This document shows positions 5,012 to 5,236 of a DNA stretch of 5,236 bases, piece after piece. The DNA is from an uncultured Collinsella sp. GTDB lineage: Bacteria; Actinomycetota; Coriobacteriia; Coriobacteriales; Coriobacteriaceae. Below the pieces are notes generated by a model, which did no database searches, was not told where the DNA came from, and worked only from the letters and a program-made list of their open reading frames with translations. The stretch is from contig CABQKL010000122.1 in the NCBI GenBank assembly GCA_902464645.1, positions 1 to 5,236 on the forward strand. Direction: 5' to 3'. The translations under genes and the position numbers were made by a program. How positions within the stretch are numbered: the first letter of the stretch is position 1; every line of letters starts with the position of its first letter.

Positions 5012-5236
5012 GGTGGGAATCCTTTCTTGCGCATGGCGTGGTGAGGGGGCGTGAGGGGCACATGCCTTTGCAACTCGGATAGATGCGTGGGCACGGTCCT
5101 GTTTGGGCGCCCATTGTCTCAGATATTCGTGGAGCTTGCGTGCGCATTCGGTTTCAAAACGGCGTTCGTCCTAGAAAACGTGCCGCTGGCAGAGAGTCTT
5201 GTCGCTTTAGTTTGGTGGTGTGCTACACTGCTACGG
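5012..5236. other. Intergenic region at right edge, no gene seen
   Basis: This 225-bp stretch lies upstream of the membrane-protein gene and probably upstream of a rightward gene outside the window. Apart from the ribosome-binding site at 5020-5025 and the rightward promoter at 5199-5229, I see no convincing coding sequence, RNA gene or repeat in it. Confidence 0.6.
5199..5229 (+). promoter_or_regulatory. Rightward promoter leading out of the window
   Basis: TTGTCG (5199-5204) and the extended -10 TGC-TACACT (5221-5229) are separated by 19 bases, a little long but acceptable with an extended -10. Transcription would start at about 5236, the last base, so the gene it serves lies beyond the window. 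Confidence 0.45.

Noticed and set aside
4506..5147. Minus-strand 213-residue open frame overlapping the membrane-protein gene
   Set aside because: Shadow frame over a well-supported holin-IV/YvlD gene; it also runs through the terminator.

Overview
The window is 5.2 kb of compact, mostly GC-rich bacterial DNA with five complete protein genes, four on the minus strand and one on the plus strand. The codon style, the strong Shine-Dalgarno sites and the mix of Firmicute-like and actinobacterial traits suggest a gut Coriobacteriia member, perhaps Collinsella-like. That placement is inferred from style and was not checked against a database.

Region 1 (1-1580) is a probable acquired cassette. One minus-strand gene (72-1445) encodes a HipA-like kinase with an N-terminal helix-turn-helix. 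It has its own AT-rich promoter/operator and lies between two identical copies of a long palindromic repeat (1-55, cut by the window edge, and 1518-1580). The gene looks less GC-rich than its neighbours.

Region 2 (1609-4509) is a sulfur module. mnmA (tRNA 2-thiouridylase) and cysK (cysteine synthase) are on the minus strand. An Rrf2-family regulator is divergent from cysK across a 253-bp intergenic region that carries promoters for both. A hairpin terminator for cysK sits directly at the predicted mnmA start site. The regulator combines a four-cysteine cluster of the IscR type with a C-terminus ending in isoleucine, which resembles the CysK-binding tail of CymR. A direct regulator-enzyme partnership is therefore plausible. 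CysK makes cysteine, the ultimate sulfur source for tRNA thiolation by MnmA, and the regulator probably senses sulfur or Fe-S status.

Region 3 (4510-5236) holds a short REP-like hairpin, a strong terminator shared between convergent genes, a small four-helix membrane protein of the YvlD / phage-holin-IV type (minus strand), and at the right edge a probable promoter pointing out of the window.

The best candidates for something undescribed are the palindrome-bounded, single-gene HTH-HipA kinase unit and the CymR/IscR-hybrid Rrf2 regulator beside cysK.
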